From the NCBI GenBank assembly GCA_014846175.1, contig RKAV01000007.1, positions 1 to 17,028 on the forward strand: a stretch of 17,028 nt of DNA, read 5' to 3'. Position 1 is the first letter of the stretch, and each line of letters starts with the position of its first letter. Of the stretch, positions 1-9,027 are shown in pieces. A program made the position numbers and the translations under genes. The notes below the pieces were generated by a model. That model saw nothing but the letters and a program-made list of their open reading frames with translations. It had not been told where the DNA came from and made no database searches. Source of the stretch: a bacterium. Its GTDB lineage: Bacteria > Bacillota_I > Bacilli_A > RF39 > UBA660.

Positions 1-1
1 T

Positions 2-1332
2 ATGAGTATATATACAGAGCAGATATACATACATGAAAAGAAAAAGTTGAATAAAAACAATAAATCTAGGCACAATAAAATAATAAAAAAACTTTACTAA
101 TTATAAGTATTATTAATTCAATAATCATTAGTATAATATCTTTTTTAGGGCTTATTTATTTAAATAGTACTAATAAGTTATTAGATAATATAAGTTTTAT
201 AAAAGAGAAGAGTATTTACTATATAATAGTTAAAAAAGATAGTGATTATAAAAAATTATTTGATTTAGATAATAAAAATCTTGCTATTATAGAAAATAGT
301 TCTAGTAATTATCAAAAGGCATTGAAGGAAGTTAATAAAAAGATAAATATAAACACTATTAAATATAAAAATATTAATACTATAGCTAGTGATTTAGTTA
401 CTGGGAAAGTAGATAGTATTTTATTAAATTCTAATAGTAAAAGAATATTAGATGATATGTTAAAAGATTTTAAGAATAATACTAGAGTAGTAGATAAAGT
501 AGTTATTTATGTTAAACGGGGAAAGAGTACTGTTATTAATAGTAATGAACCTTTTAACGTTTTAATAAGTGGAATTGACACAGCAGGTGATATTAATTCT
601 GTATCAAGAAGTGATGTTAATATTGTAATGACTGTTAATCCTAAGAATCATGAAGTACTTTTAACTAATATTCAAAGAGATATGCAAGTACAACTTCATG
701 GTACGACAGGAATTAAAGATAAATTAACTCATGCTGGTATTTATGGTATTGATATGTCTAGACAAACTATTGAAGATTTTTTAGATACTAAAATACCATA
801 TTATATTAGAGTTAACTTTGATAGTTTAGTAAAAGTAGTTGATTCTATTGGTGGTGTTGATATAGATAATGATGTTGCTTTTAAAGGATATACTAGAAAC
901 TTTGAAGTTGGTAAATTACATTTAAATGGTAAGGAAGCTTTAGAATATGCTAGAGAAAGAAAGAAAATGCCATCAGGTGATTATACTAGAGGATTACATC
1001 AAGAAAAGATAATGGAAGCAATTATTAGTAAAGTAACTACTAGTAAGAAAATATTAAATAATTATTCTAAGTTTACTAGTGTATTAGATGAGTTTATTCA
1101 AACTAATATTCCATCTTCCACGATTAAGTCTTATGTAAGAGAACAACTTGATACTATGCCTAAGTGGAATGTTATAAGTAGAGCAGTAGAATCAAGTGGT
1201 TCTGCTTTGATAGAAACATATTCTATGCCAGGAATGAATCTATATGTAGCGTTTCCCGATGAAAAGAGTGTTAAAACTTCTTCTAGGATAATTAATGAAA
1301 TGCTAGATAATAAAAAGGTGGACAATAAATAA
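2..1332 (+). CDS. LCP (LytR-CpsA-Psr) family wall-polymer transferase, apparent -1 frameshift near the N-terminus
   Basis: LCP proteins are membrane-anchored enzymes that transfer undecaprenyl-linked glycopolymers onto peptidoglycan outside the cell. The LCP domain lies at about 550-1040. It starts near FNVLISGIDTAGD, continues through SRSD and NIQRDM (family SIPRD-like), DSIGGVDI and ALEYARER, and ends at GDYTRGLHQEK, so the family Arg/Asp residues are present. Before it is an accessory extracytoplasmic region at about 205-535, as in CpsA-type members. The frame used by the domain is open from 79 and encodes a membrane helix (LLIISIINSIIISIISFLG) at about 94-155, but it has no ATG. The first usable start in that frame is TTG 322, which would delete the anchor. 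A basic, Lys/Asn-rich leader starting at ATG 2 sits in the next frame and ends at a stop at 98-100. Joining the two at the A-run 85-91 gives a normal LCP N-terminus. The gene could also begin upstream of the window. Family assignment is firm; the N-terminus is uncertain. Confidence 0.85.
85..91 (+). other. A7 slippery run joining the two LCP reading frames
   Basis: In the frame starting at ATG 2 the run reads A AAA AAA, the canonical X XXY YYZ layout for -1 slippage. A -1 shift here moves from the leader frame, which stops at 98-100, to the frame carrying the membrane helix and LCP domain. A one-base deletion in the run, real or a sequencing error, would give the same picture. I see no obvious strong stem-loop just downstream, which makes an error or mutation at least as likely as programmed slippage. 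Confidence 0.5.
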
Positions 1333-1343
1333 TCCATCTTTTT
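1312..1343 (+). terminator. Terminator at the end of the LCP gene, overlapping its stop codon
   Basis: AAAAAGGTGGA (1312-1322) can pair with TCCATCTTTTT (1333-1343), including one G-U pair, around a 10-nt loop that contains the stop codon TAA (1330-1332). The A-rich upstream arm and T-rich downstream arm make it potentially bidirectional. It separates the LCP gene from the promoter at 1372. Confidence 0.6.
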
Positions 1344-1371
1344 GAATTAAAGAAATAAATCTACAAAAATA

Positions 1372-1400
1372 ATGACATTTTAGGAGAAAATTGGTACAAT
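1372..1400 (+). promoter_or_regulatory. Sigma-A-type promoter for the comN-secDF-relA operon
   Basis: -35 ATGACA (1372-1377) and -10 TACAAT (1395-1400) are separated by 17 bp. TG at 1392-1393 forms an extended -10. Transcription would start near 1407, leaving a leader of about 20 nt before the GTG at 1426. No other equally good promoter was noticed before the Pro-rich protein gene, which supports one long transcript. Confidence 0.65.
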
Positions 1401-1425
1401 AGTGTTAGTTTGGTAGGTGAAGAAT

Positions 1426-1701
1426 GTGGATATAAAATTTACTTCAAAGGAAGAACTTTATAAAAGAGTAAAGCCTGCATTACGGACTAAAAGAAATGAA
1501 TTTGCAAGACTTGGTTTTTCCTATTTTAAAGAAACTGATATTTGGAACTTTCTAATTAAAGAGAAATGGAAAAATGGTAATCAACTTTATCTTGCTGATA
1601 TTGTTAGTGATATTATGCATGTTAAAAAAGAAGAAGTAGATGAATATCTAAAATCAACGCCTCAACAAACAAATGATAACAACAATTTAGAAATATTATG
1701 A
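1426..1701 (+). CDS. ComN-like post-transcriptional regulator (small protein upstream of secDF)
   Basis: A small basic, probably cytoplasmic protein of 91 residues. The helical core KEELYKRVKPALRTKRNEF followed by YFKETDIWNFLIKEKW and LADIVSDIMHVKKEEVDEYL matches the small Bacillota family that includes B. subtilis ComN (YrzD), a post-transcriptional regulator linked to comE mRNA. Its place directly in front of secDF also fits B. subtilis. I chose GTG 1426 because AGGTG at 1415-1419 sits six bases upstream. GTG 1417 is in frame but has no ribosome site and would add three residues. The stop TGA overlaps the ribosome site of secDF, so translation is probably coupled. The hydrophilic Gln/Asn tail is probably disordered. 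Assignment rests on pattern and synteny, and the exact role in this organism is unknown. Confidence 0.7.
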   Translation: MDIKFTSKEELYKRVKPALRTKRNEFARLGFSYFKETDIWNFLIKEKWKNGNQLYLADIVSDIMHVKKEEVDEYLKSTPQQTNDNNNLEIL

Positions 1702-1710
1702 GGTGTTAAA

Positions 1711-3933
1711 ATGAAAAAAAAGAAAAAACAAATGATAGGCAAACTACTATGGATTTTTATCATTACAGCATTAGTTTCAGCCTTTTTTAAACCTCTATTT
1801 CAAGATTTGAAGTTTGGTCTTGATTTACAAGGAGGATTTGAGATACTTTATCAAGTTAGTCCGATTGATGGAAGTAAAATGACAAAAGAAAAATTAAATG
1901 CAACTTATAAAAGTATGCTAAAAAGAATTGATTCACTAGGTGTAAGTGAACCGGAAATAGTCTTAGAAGGTAACGATAAGATTAGAGTAAAACTAGCAGG
2001 AGTAACTAATCAAGAAGATGCTAGAGCAAAATTATCTACGGTTGCTAATTTGACATTTAGAGATTCAAATAACAAACTATTAATGACAAGTGATGTTTTA
2101 AAAGCAGGTGGTGCCAAAGTAGGGCAAGACCAAAGTGGTAAACCAGCTGTTGCACTTAGCATTAGAGATAAAGATACTTTTTATAAAGTAACTAATAAAG
2201 TAAAAGATATGAGTGATAACGTAATTGTTATCTGGTTAGACTATGATGATAGTAAAGATAGTTATTCAAGTGAAGCATCATCATGTGGAACTAGTGATAG
2301 CCATTGTTTATCAGCAGCTAGAGTATCACAAGCCTTTGCTAGTGATGTAATTATTCAAGGTGATTTTACCGAAGAAGAAGTAGAAAATTTAGTAGACTTA
2401 ATAAACTCTGGAAGTTTACCAACTAAATTAACTGAATTATCAAGTAAAACAGTAGGAGCATCATTTGGAGATGCAACTTTACAAAAAACTTTGATGGCAG
2501 GAATTATTGGTATAGCATTAATTATCTTCCTATTATTAGTTCTATATCACTTCTGTGGTATTTTATCAGCTATTTCTATCATCCTATATACATTCTTTGT
2601 TTTTGCAACATTTTGGTTAGTAGGAGGGGTATTAACATTACCTGGAATAGCAGCCTTAATACTAGGTATTGGTATGGCAATTGATGCTAATGTTTTATTA
2701 TACGAAAGAGTAAAAGAAGAACTAAAAAAAGGAAAGAGTTTACCACTAGCCTTTAAAATGGGTAGTAAATCAAGTTTTAAAACAATAGTTGATTCAAACC
2801 TTACTACCTTATTAGTAGCAATTATCATGTTTATCTTTGGGGAAAGTAGTGTTAAAGGATTTGCTACAATGTTAATTATTAATATAGCAGTTACAATGGT
2901 AACTATGGTAGCAATAACTAGAACACTAATGAAAAACTTTATTAATACAGGTTACTTTGATGATAAGACAAGTTTCTTCCTAAATATCAAAGATAAAAAA
3001 GAAAATAAAAAAGCTAAAAAACCATTACTAGACTATTCTAAATACTTTGCAATTTTCTCAAGTATCATCTTATTAGTAGGAGTAATATTTACTACTACTA
3101 AAGGACTTGCCCTTGGAATAGATTATCAAGCAGGTAGTGATATTAGTTTAGTAACTGATAAGAAATTATCTAATAAAGAATTAACTAATGATATTAAAAA
3201 ACTAAATCTTAAGAAAGTAGAAATAGATATACGTGCTAAAGAAGCCGATGTTAGAGTAAAAGATATCTTAAAGAAAGATAAAGTAGAAGAAGTAAAAAAA
3301 TACTTTGAAAATAAATATAAAGCTAATGTAGATATTGGTGTAGTAAGCAATGTAGTAAAACAAGAATTAATTAAGAATGCTATTTTTGCTATACTAGTTT
3401 CCCTAGTTGGTATCATTATTTACATAAGTATAAGATTCCATGTAAGTTTTGGTATTTGTTCAGTATTATGCCTATTACATGATGTATTACTAATGACAGC
3501 ATTTATGGCTATTTCAAGAGTAGAAGTTGACTCAATGTTTATAGCAGCAGTTCTTGCTATTATTGGTTATTCAATAAATAATACAATAGTTGTTTTTGAC
3601 CGTATAAGAGAAAACCTTAATGGTAAAAATATAAATAAATTAACTACTAAAGAAATTACTGATGTAGCAAATATCAGTATGAAACAAACAGCTTTAAGAT
3701 CTATTTATACATCACTTACTACCATCATCCCAGTTATTACTCTTATCATACTTGGTAGTAGAGAAGTATTATCATTTAATCTTGCTATGACAGTAGGACT
3801 TATTGCTGGTACATATTCATCACTATTTATTGCTCCATTATTATGGACTAAATTTGCTAAGATTGGATATAGTAAAAAGAAAAAAATATATAGTGAAGAT
3901 AAAGAATTAACTATAAAAGGAATAAATGATTAA
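1711..3933 (+). CDS. secDF: Protein translocase subunit SecDF (fused SecD-SecF)
   Basis: An RND-type membrane protein that uses the proton gradient to help the Sec translocon release exported proteins. At 740 residues it is close to B. subtilis SecDF (about 737). The SecD half has a first membrane helix at residues about 11-27 and the signature FGLDLQGG at 35-42. A large extracytoplasmic P1 head follows, then a helix block holding GIGMAIDANVLLYERVKEEL, which contains the proton-relay Asp region. The SecF half starts near residue 440 with its own helix and GIDYQAGSD at about 469, where SecF usually has GIDFxGG. It ends with a helix block containing IGYSINNTIVVFDRIRENL. The ribosome site is TGAGGTG at the comN stop, with ATG at 1711. 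The P1 head contains two close cysteines, C192 and C199, in a Ser-rich loop, which is unusual for an exposed domain and could form a disulfide. It is followed 21 nt later by relA. Confidence 0.96.
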   Translation: MKKKKKQMIGKLLWIFIITALVSAFFKPLFQDLKFGLDLQGGFEILYQVSPIDGSKMTKEKLNATYKSMLKRIDSLGVSEPEIVLEGNDKIRVKLAGVTNQEDARAKLSTVANLTFRDSNNKLLMTSDVLKAGGAKVGQDQSGKPAVALSIRDKDTFYKVTNKVKDMSDNVIVIWLDYDDSKDSYSSEASSCGTSDSHCLSAARVSQAFASDVIIQGDFTEEEVENLVDLINSGSLPTKLTELSSKTVGASFGDATLQKTLMAGIIGIALIIFLLLVLYHFCGILSAISIILYTFFVFATFWLVGGVLTLPGIAALILGIGMAIDANVLLYERVKEELKKGKSLPLAFKMGSKSSFKTIVDSNLTTLLVAIIMFIFGESSVKGFATMLIINIAVTMVTMVAITRTLMKNFINTGYFDDKTSFFLNIKDKKENKKAKKPLLDYSKYFAIFSSIILLVGVIFTTTKGLALGIDYQAGSDISLVTDKKLSNKELTNDIKKLNLKKVEIDIRAKEADVRVKDILKKDKVEEVKKYFENKYKANVDIGVVSNVVKQELIKNAIFAILVSLVGIIIYISIRFHVSFGICSVLCLLHDVLLMTAFMAISRVEVDSMFIAAVLAIIGYSINNTIVVFDRIRENLNGKNINKLTTKEITDVANISMKQTALRSIYTSLTTIIPVITLIILGSREVLSFNLAMTVGLIAGTYSSLFIAPLLWTKFAKIGYSKKKKIYSEDKELTIKGIND

Positions 3934-3954
3934 TAAAGAAAGGGAGGTATTATT

Positions 3955-6102
3955 ATGGCTCATAAGAAAGATATGGTTAAAATAGATGATCTTTTAGAAA
4001 AATTAGATTATATGACAGAAGGTAAAGATAAGATAATAGAGGCTTATCAGTATGCTTTAGAAAAACATGATGGACAATGTCGTAAGAGTGGCGAACCATA
4101 TATAATACACCCTTTAAATGTTGCTATCATCTTAACTAGTGTTTATGCTGATAGTGATAGTATAATAGCAGCCCTTCTACATGATGTAGTAGAAGATACA
4201 GATGCTACTTTAGAAGAGGTAGAAGAAAAGTTTGGACCAGTTGTTAGAAAGCTAGTAGATGGTGTTACTAAACTAGGACGTATTCATTTCTCAACCGATA
4301 ACGAATACTTAACTAACTACTATAAAAAGATAATAGTAGGAATGAGTGAAGACGTTAGAGTAATTATTATAAAACTAGCTGACCGTCTTCATAATATGCG
4401 AACACTTTGGGCTATACCAGAAGAAAAACAAAAGAAAAAAGCTAAAGAAACACTAGAAATATTTGCTCCTTTAGCTCACCACTTAGGAATACATAAAATA
4501 AAATCAGAACTAGAAGACTTATCACTTCGTTATTTAAAACCAGTAGTTTTCTATGATATTGCCGAAAAATTAAATAAAACTAAAGTAGAACGAGATAGAA
4601 CAGTTGGTCTTATGATGAGTGAAGTTACTAACTTACTTAATGAACATCATATTCCTCATGAAATAAAAGGAAGAGCGAAAAGTATCTATAGTATCTATAA
4701 TAAATTAGATAAAGGTAAGAAGTTTAGTGATATCTATGATTTACTAGCTCTTCGTATTCTAGTTGATACAGAACAAGACTGTTACTTATCACTTGGTATT
4801 ATTCATTCAAAATTTCGTCCCTTACCTAAAAGATTTAAAGACTATATCGCTATGCCAAAACCTAACATGTATCAGTCGCTACATACCACTGTTTTTGGTA
4901 TAGATGGTTATTTATTTGAAATTCAAATTAGAACTTATCAAATGGATGAAGTAGCAGAAAACGGTATTGCCTCGCACTGGGCATATAAAGAACATAAAGA
5001 TGCTTCTAAACTAATGCAAAATACAACGGAACAGAAACTACAATTCTTTAAAACAATTATTGAACTTTCTCAAGATAAGATGACTAGTGAAGACTTTGTT
5101 AATAGTGTTAAAGATGAAGTGTTAAATAATAATATTTATGTCTTTACTCCTAAAGGAGATGTAATGGAATTACCTAAAGGAGCAACTCCTTTAGACTTTG
5201 CTTATAAAGTACATTCTAAAGTAGGAGAAACAACAGTAGGAGCAATAGTTAATGGGCAAATAGTACCACTTGATTATCAACTACAAAATAATGATATTGT
5301 AAAGATTAATACTAATAAAAATGGCCATCCAACAAAAGAATGGTTGAATATTGTTAAAAGTACCCAAGCTAGAAATAAAATTAGATCATACTTTACTAAA
5401 AGTGAAAAAGAACTATTTGTGGAACGTGGTAAGTATTCCCTAGAAAAAGAATTAAGAAAGAAAAAGTATAGTATTCAAGAATTTATGAAAGATGAGAATA
5501 TTAATACAGTCTTAGAAACATTAAAAGTAGGTAACTTAGAAGAACTATACTTAGAAATTGGTAATGGTAAATATAGTCCAACTACAGTAATTAGAATTAT
5601 ATTTAAAGAAGAGGAAGAAGAAAAAGAGAAAGAAGAAGTTAAAGTAAAGAAAATAGAAAAAGAAACTTCATCAGATATAATAGTAGCAGGAATAGATAAC
5701 ATAAAAGTAAGTTTAGCTTCTTGTTGTGATCCAGTTTATGGAGACTCTATTGTAGGTTATATTACTAAAGGAAATGGTATAAGTATACATAGAGCTACTT
5801 GTCCTAATCTTTTAAGAATGGATGATAGATTAATATCAGTTAGTTGGGGTAATAATCCGTCTAGTAAATATTCAGTAGATCTTGTTATCTATAGTAATAC
5901 AAGTGATAATAATCTAGCAGATATAATAGCTACTACTAGTAAAATAGATGCCAATATAAATGGTGTTAAAATAATTGATCGAGGTAGTAATACTGTTTAT
6001 GAAATGGCATGCTTTGTAAAGAACTTAGAACACTTGGAGAAAGTATTAGTAGAACTTAATAAGAAACCATATATTAATAATATAGAAAGGTTAATGCAGT
6101 AG
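3955..6102 (+). CDS. relA: RelA/SpoT-family bifunctional (p)ppGpp synthetase/hydrolase
   Basis: A cytoplasmic stringent-response enzyme that makes (p)ppGpp from GTP/GDP and ATP, and hydrolyses it. At 715 residues it has full Rel length. The N-terminal HD hydrolase domain includes HPLNVA and HDVVEDTD at about 76-83, with the metal-binding His-Asp and catalytic Glu-Asp kept, so hydrolysis is probably active. The synthetase domain has RFKDYIAMPKPN, YQSLHTTV at about 306-313 and EIQIRT with the Glu at 322. The TGS domain begins near VFTPKGDVMELPKGATPLDF. A Lys/Glu-rich linker (about residues 540-566) precedes the conserved C-terminal segment ASCCDPVYGD (C590, C591) with HRATCPNL. An ACT domain closes the protein. 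The Glu/Lys linker is longer and more charged than I expect for Rel. The ribosome site AAGGGAGGT is strong. dtd starts at the base after the stop, the same pairing as in B. subtilis. Confidence 0.95.
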   Translation: MAHKKDMVKIDDLLEKLDYMTEGKDKIIEAYQYALEKHDGQCRKSGEPYIIHPLNVAIILTSVYADSDSIIAALLHDVVEDTDATLEEVEEKFGPVVRKLVDGVTKLGRIHFSTDNEYLTNYYKKIIVGMSEDVRVIIIKLADRLHNMRTLWAIPEEKQKKKAKETLEIFAPLAHHLGIHKIKSELEDLSLRYLKPVVFYDIAEKLNKTKVERDRTVGLMMSEVTNLLNEHHIPHEIKGRAKSIYSIYNKLDKGKKFSDIYDLLALRILVDTEQDCYLSLGIIHSKFRPLPKRFKDYIAMPKPNMYQSLHTTVFGIDGYLFEIQIRTYQMDEVAENGIASHWAYKEHKDASKLMQNTTEQKLQFFKTIIELSQDKMTSEDFVNSVKDEVLNNNIYVFTPKGDVMELPKGATPLDFAYKVHSKVGETTVGAIVNGQIVPLDYQLQNNDIVKINTNKNGHPTKEWLNIVKSTQARNKIRSYFTKSEKELFVERGKYSLEKELRKKKYSIQEFMKDENINTVLETLKVGNLEELYLEIGNGKYSPTTVIRIIFKEEEEEKEKEEVKVKKIEKETSSDIIVAGIDNIKVSLASCCDPVYGDSIVGYITKGNGISIHRATCPNLLRMDDRLISVSWGNNPSSKYSVDLVIYSNTSDNNLADIIATTSKIDANINGVKIIDRGSNTVYEMACFVKNLEHLEKVLVELNKKPYINNIERLMQ

Positions 6103-6537
6103 ATGAGAGTATTAATTCAAAGATGTAAGAATGGATTTTGTGATGTTGATGGAAAAAGAGTAGGAAGTATTGATAAAGGATTAGTCCTATTAATTGGTTT
6201 TACAGATGGAGATAGTAAAGATACAATAGATTGGATGGTTAATAAGATTTGTAACTTAAGAATCTTTCCTGATAAAGAAGGAGTTATGAATCTTTCTATT
6301 TTAGATATTGAAGGTAAAGTTCTATCAATATCTCAATTTACCTTATATGCTGATACTAAAAAAGGTAATAGACCTAGTTATATAAAAGCAATGAATGGAG
6401 CAAAAGCTAAACTACTATATGATTATTTTAATAAAAAACTAAGAGAAAAAGTATCAGTTGAAACAGGAATGTTTGGTGCTGATATGGAAATAGGTCTAGT
6501 AAATATGGGACCTACGACAATTTTATTAGAAAGGTGA
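6103..6537 (+). CDS. dtd: D-aminoacyl-tRNA deacylase
   Basis: Removes D-amino acids (and glycine from tRNA-Ala) wrongly loaded on tRNA, a cytoplasmic proofreading step. 144 residues is the normal length. The signature segment SQFTLYADTKKGNRPSY carries the SQxTL motif. The C-terminal NMGPTTILLE carries the Gly-cisPro motif that provides chiral selection. ATG 6103 directly follows the relA stop with no clear separate ribosome site, so it is probably translated by coupling to relA. The stop overlaps the ribosome site region of the next gene. Confidence 0.95.
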   Translation: MRVLIQRCKNGFCDVDGKRVGSIDKGLVLLIGFTDGDSKDTIDWMVNKICNLRIFPDKEGVMNLSILDIEGKVLSISQFTLYADTKKGNRPSYIKAMNGAKAKLLYDYFNKKLREKVSVETGMFGADMEIGLVNMGPTTILLER

Positions 6538-6542
6538 TTGTT

Positions 6543-7604
6543 ATGTATAAGAATAAAATAAATTATAAACTATTAAACTTCTTAATCTTAATGGGACTTT
6601 TATACATTTGTGTTACTAATATTGGTACATGGTTTCAAATATTTAGTAAGATAATAAGTATTTGTTTTCCCTTTTTAATTGCTTTTGCTATTGCTTATGC
6701 TATATATCCTTTAGAAAGAAAATTAGAAGAAAAAGGGGTAAGAAAAAGTATTGCTATTACCTTCTTAGTTATTATGTCTTTATTAATCATCTTTGGATTA
6801 ATAGCAATAACACTACCCTTAATATATCAACAATTAATATCTTTTGCTTCTAGTTTTGGTACAGTAGTAGAAGAAATATCTAGAAAATTTAACTTAAACT
6901 TATCTAGTTTTGAAACAACATTAACAACATCACTAGATCAAATAATTGGTAGTTTAGGTAATATCTTACAAAAAGGTACAATAGATGTAGTAGGTAAAAC
7001 AGTCTCTATTCTTGGACAAGCAGTTATTGTATTAGTAGTTACTATCTACTTCCTATCCTATATGGATAAAATAAGAGAAACAGTTAAGAAATTCTTAAAG
7101 AGCTTGGAAAATAGAAGTTATCTTTATGTAAAAGCCCTTGATAAAGAAATAAGCAACTACTTAAAAGGCTTAGGTTTATTTATGGTAATTCAATTCTTTG
7201 AATATTCCATTGTCTTCTTTATTGCTGGACATCCTAACTGGTTATTATTTGGAATATTAGCATCCCTTACGACAGTTATACCTTACTTTGGCGGATTAAT
7301 TACTAACATCTTAGCATTAATAACAGCATCAGCCATTAATAGTAAAGTCTTCTTTGCTACCTTAATAGTTTGTTTAATATTTCCTCAATTAGATGGATAT
7401 TTAATATCACCTAAAGTGTATGGTAAAACAAATAATATTAATCCATTAGTAACTATTATGGTAGTATCAATAGGAGGAACACTAGGAGGAATGTTTGGTA
7501 TAATAGTAGCACTTCCAATCTATATATTAATATCAAGTAGTTATCGCTTCTTTAAAAAAGATATAGAAAGAGGAGTTAGAAAGGTAAAGGAACAAATAAA
7601 ATGA
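6543..7604 (+). CDS. AI-2E family transporter-like membrane protein
   Basis: A polytopic inner-membrane protein of 353 residues in the AI-2E (formerly UPF0118) family. Members have been linked to autoinducer-2 export or to Na+/H+ antiport, but for most the substrate is unknown. I see two helices at the N-terminus (about residues 10-30 and 34-58), a third at about 68-95, an amphipathic segment, then the C-terminal helix block. Family features there include VIFFIAGHPNWLLFGILASL, LTTVIPYFGG, the Pro/Gly-rich QLDGYLISPKVYG, and GGMFGIIVALPIYI. I start at ATG 6543 because AAGGTG at 6531-6536 is correctly spaced. The GTG at 6534 lies inside that ribosome site. It overlaps dtd transcriptionally and ends in ATGA shared with the next gene. 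Confidence 0.85.
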   Translation: MYKNKINYKLLNFLILMGLLYICVTNIGTWFQIFSKIISICFPFLIAFAIAYAIYPLERKLEEKGVRKSIAITFLVIMSLLIIFGLIAITLPLIYQQLISFASSFGTVVEEISRKFNLNLSSFETTLTTSLDQIIGSLGNILQKGTIDVVGKTVSILGQAVIVLVVTIYFLSYMDKIRETVKKFLKSLENRSYLYVKALDKEISNYLKGLGLFMVIQFFEYSIVFFIAGHPNWLLFGILASLTTVIPYFGGLITNILALITASAINSKVFFATLIVCLIFPQLDGYLISPKVYGKTNNINPLVTIMVVSIGGTLGGMFGIIVALPIYILISSSYRFFKKDIERGVRKVKEQIK

Positions 7605-8539
7605 TAAACATAAATAAAGTAGAATTAGTAACAAAAGATAAAGCAACCTTTCTAACCCATAAAGGTACTATGCATGCTGATGAAGTATTTGCAACTGCTT
7701 TCTTATCTTTTTTGTTTGAAATAAAATTAGCAAGAGTAAATGAAATAACTAAAGAAGATAAAGAAAAAGATATTATCATCTATGATATTGGTTATGGAAA
7801 GTTTGATCATCATCAACCAGATGCTAGAGTAAGAGATAATGGACTTAAATATGCTTCCTTTGGACTTTTATTTGATTACTATGGAAAAGAGTTACTAGAA
7901 CAACTAGAAGTAGAAGATATAGATACAGTAAAAAAAGCCATAGAACAAGACTTTATTATAGGAATAGATGCTATTGATAACGGTATCTTTCCAACTATAG
8001 ATGCTCCATATAAAATAAAAACAACAGTAGATTTAATAAAACTATTTAATCCCTCTTATAAAAGTAATCAAGATGAAAATGAACAATTTCTAAAAGCTGT
8101 TAGTGTAGCGCAAACAATACTATCCTTAGAAATAGAAAGAATAATTGGAAAAGAAAAAGCTAAAGTAAAAGTTTTAGAAGAAATTAATAAACAAAATGGT
8201 CCTATTCTTGTACTTGATGAATATCTTCCTTATGAAGAAGTATTATTAAATACTCCTAAAGCTAAAGAAATACTATTTGTAATATTTCCTTCTAATAGAG
8301 GAGGTTATGCTATAAATACAGTTCCTATTGATGTAACTAATAGAATAGATAGATTATCTTTCCCTTTAGAATGGGCTGGTAAAAGTGGAATAGAACTTGA
8401 AAAAGAAACAGGTATAATCGGAAGTAAATTCTGTCATACTAATAGATTCCTTGTAACAGCAAAAGATAAAGAAACAGCTCTATCACTTGCAATTCTTGCT
8501 ATTGAAAAGAGTAATAATAATGAAAAATATAGTTTATAA
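7601..8539 (+). CDS. MYG1 family protein (UPF0160, DHH-like putative metal-dependent hydrolase/exonuclease)
   Basis: 312 residues, full length for the family. The metal-site-like motifs HKGTMHADEVFAT (residues about 19-31) and YDIGYGKFDHHQPDARV (about 60-76) match HNGTFHCDEA and RYDHHQ in human MYG1. DAIDNGIF, a middle helical region and the C-terminal SFPLEWAGKSGIELEKETGI also match. Eukaryotic MYG1 is reported as a 3'-5' RNA exonuclease. The role of bacterial members is poorly known, so an RNA or nucleotide hydrolase function here is inference. The ATG is in the ATGA overlap with the transporter gene, and its 3' end overlaps ogt by 20 bp, both signs of tight coupling. Confidence 0.88.
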   Translation: MININKVELVTKDKATFLTHKGTMHADEVFATAFLSFLFEIKLARVNEITKEDKEKDIIIYDIGYGKFDHHQPDARVRDNGLKYASFGLLFDYYGKELLEQLEVEDIDTVKKAIEQDFIIGIDAIDNGIFPTIDAPYKIKTTVDLIKLFNPSYKSNQDENEQFLKAVSVAQTILSLEIERIIGKEKAKVKVLEEINKQNGPILVLDEYLPYEEVLLNTPKAKEILFVIFPSNRGGYAINTVPIDVTNRIDRLSFPLEWAGKSGIELEKETGIIGSKFCHTNRFLVTAKDKETALSLAILAIEKSNNNEKYSL

Positions 8540-9005
8540 TTCATCATTAAAAACAAATATAGGAACAATATTTATAACAGCAAATGAAAGTGAATTATTA
8601 GGTATTCATTTTGTAAGTGAGTATCCAGAAGATAATGAAAACTACTTAACCAAAGCAATAAAACAAGAACTTTGGGAGTATTTTGAGAAAAAAAGAACTC
8701 ATTTTTCTATCTTTCCTTTAGCACTTTCACCAATAGAAAAAAAAGTACTTTCTAAAGTTTTAACTATACCCTATGGTACAACAACTACCTATAAAAAAAT
8801 AGCTGAAGAACTAGGAAATACTCATAACATAAAAGAAATAATTAGAGTTATAGAAAATAATCCATACCTAATACTAATACCATGTCATAGAGTTATAGTT
8901 GATAATAAAAATGCTTTATACTATCAAGCAGGTGTTAAGATAAAAGAAGAGTTATTAAAATTAGAACAAGATAATTGTGTTAATAAAAAAAGTATGTTAA
9001 ACTAA
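8520..9005 (+). CDS. ogt: Methylated-DNA--protein-cysteine methyltransferase (Ogt/MGMT type)
   Basis: A suicide DNA-repair protein that moves the alkyl group from O6-alkylguanine to its own cysteine. 161 residues, with the N-terminal fold domain followed by the methyltransferase domain. Key residues are present: PYGTTTTYKKIAEEL (family PxGxxxTYxxIA), the Arg of the finger in EIIRVIENNP, the Asn of the NP hinge, and the active site IPCHRVI with acceptor Cys at residue 122. The C-terminal KIKEELLKLE helix is also typical. There is no Ada transcription-factor domain. I start at ATG 8520, inside the end of the MYG1 gene. The TTG at 8487 would add 11 residues unlike the family. Confidence 0.92.
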   Translation: MKNIVYNSSLKTNIGTIFITANESELLGIHFVSEYPEDNENYLTKAIKQELWEYFEKKRTHFSIFPLALSPIEKKVLSKVLTIPYGTTTTYKKIAEELGNTHNIKEIIRVIENNPYLILIPCHRVIVDNKNALYYQAGVKIKEELLKLEQDNCVNKKSMLN

Positions 9006-9027
9006 AAATAGAGGAAGGGGTCTTAAT

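Noticed and set aside
322..1332. TTG 322 as the real LCP start
   Set aside because: It would remove the membrane helix and part of the accessory domain that are open in the same frame upstream, and there is no good ribosome site.
2547..2828. Minus-strand reading frames inside secDF, relA and the transporter gene
   Set aside because: They are antisense shadows of strongly conserved plus-strand genes, with no family features of their own.
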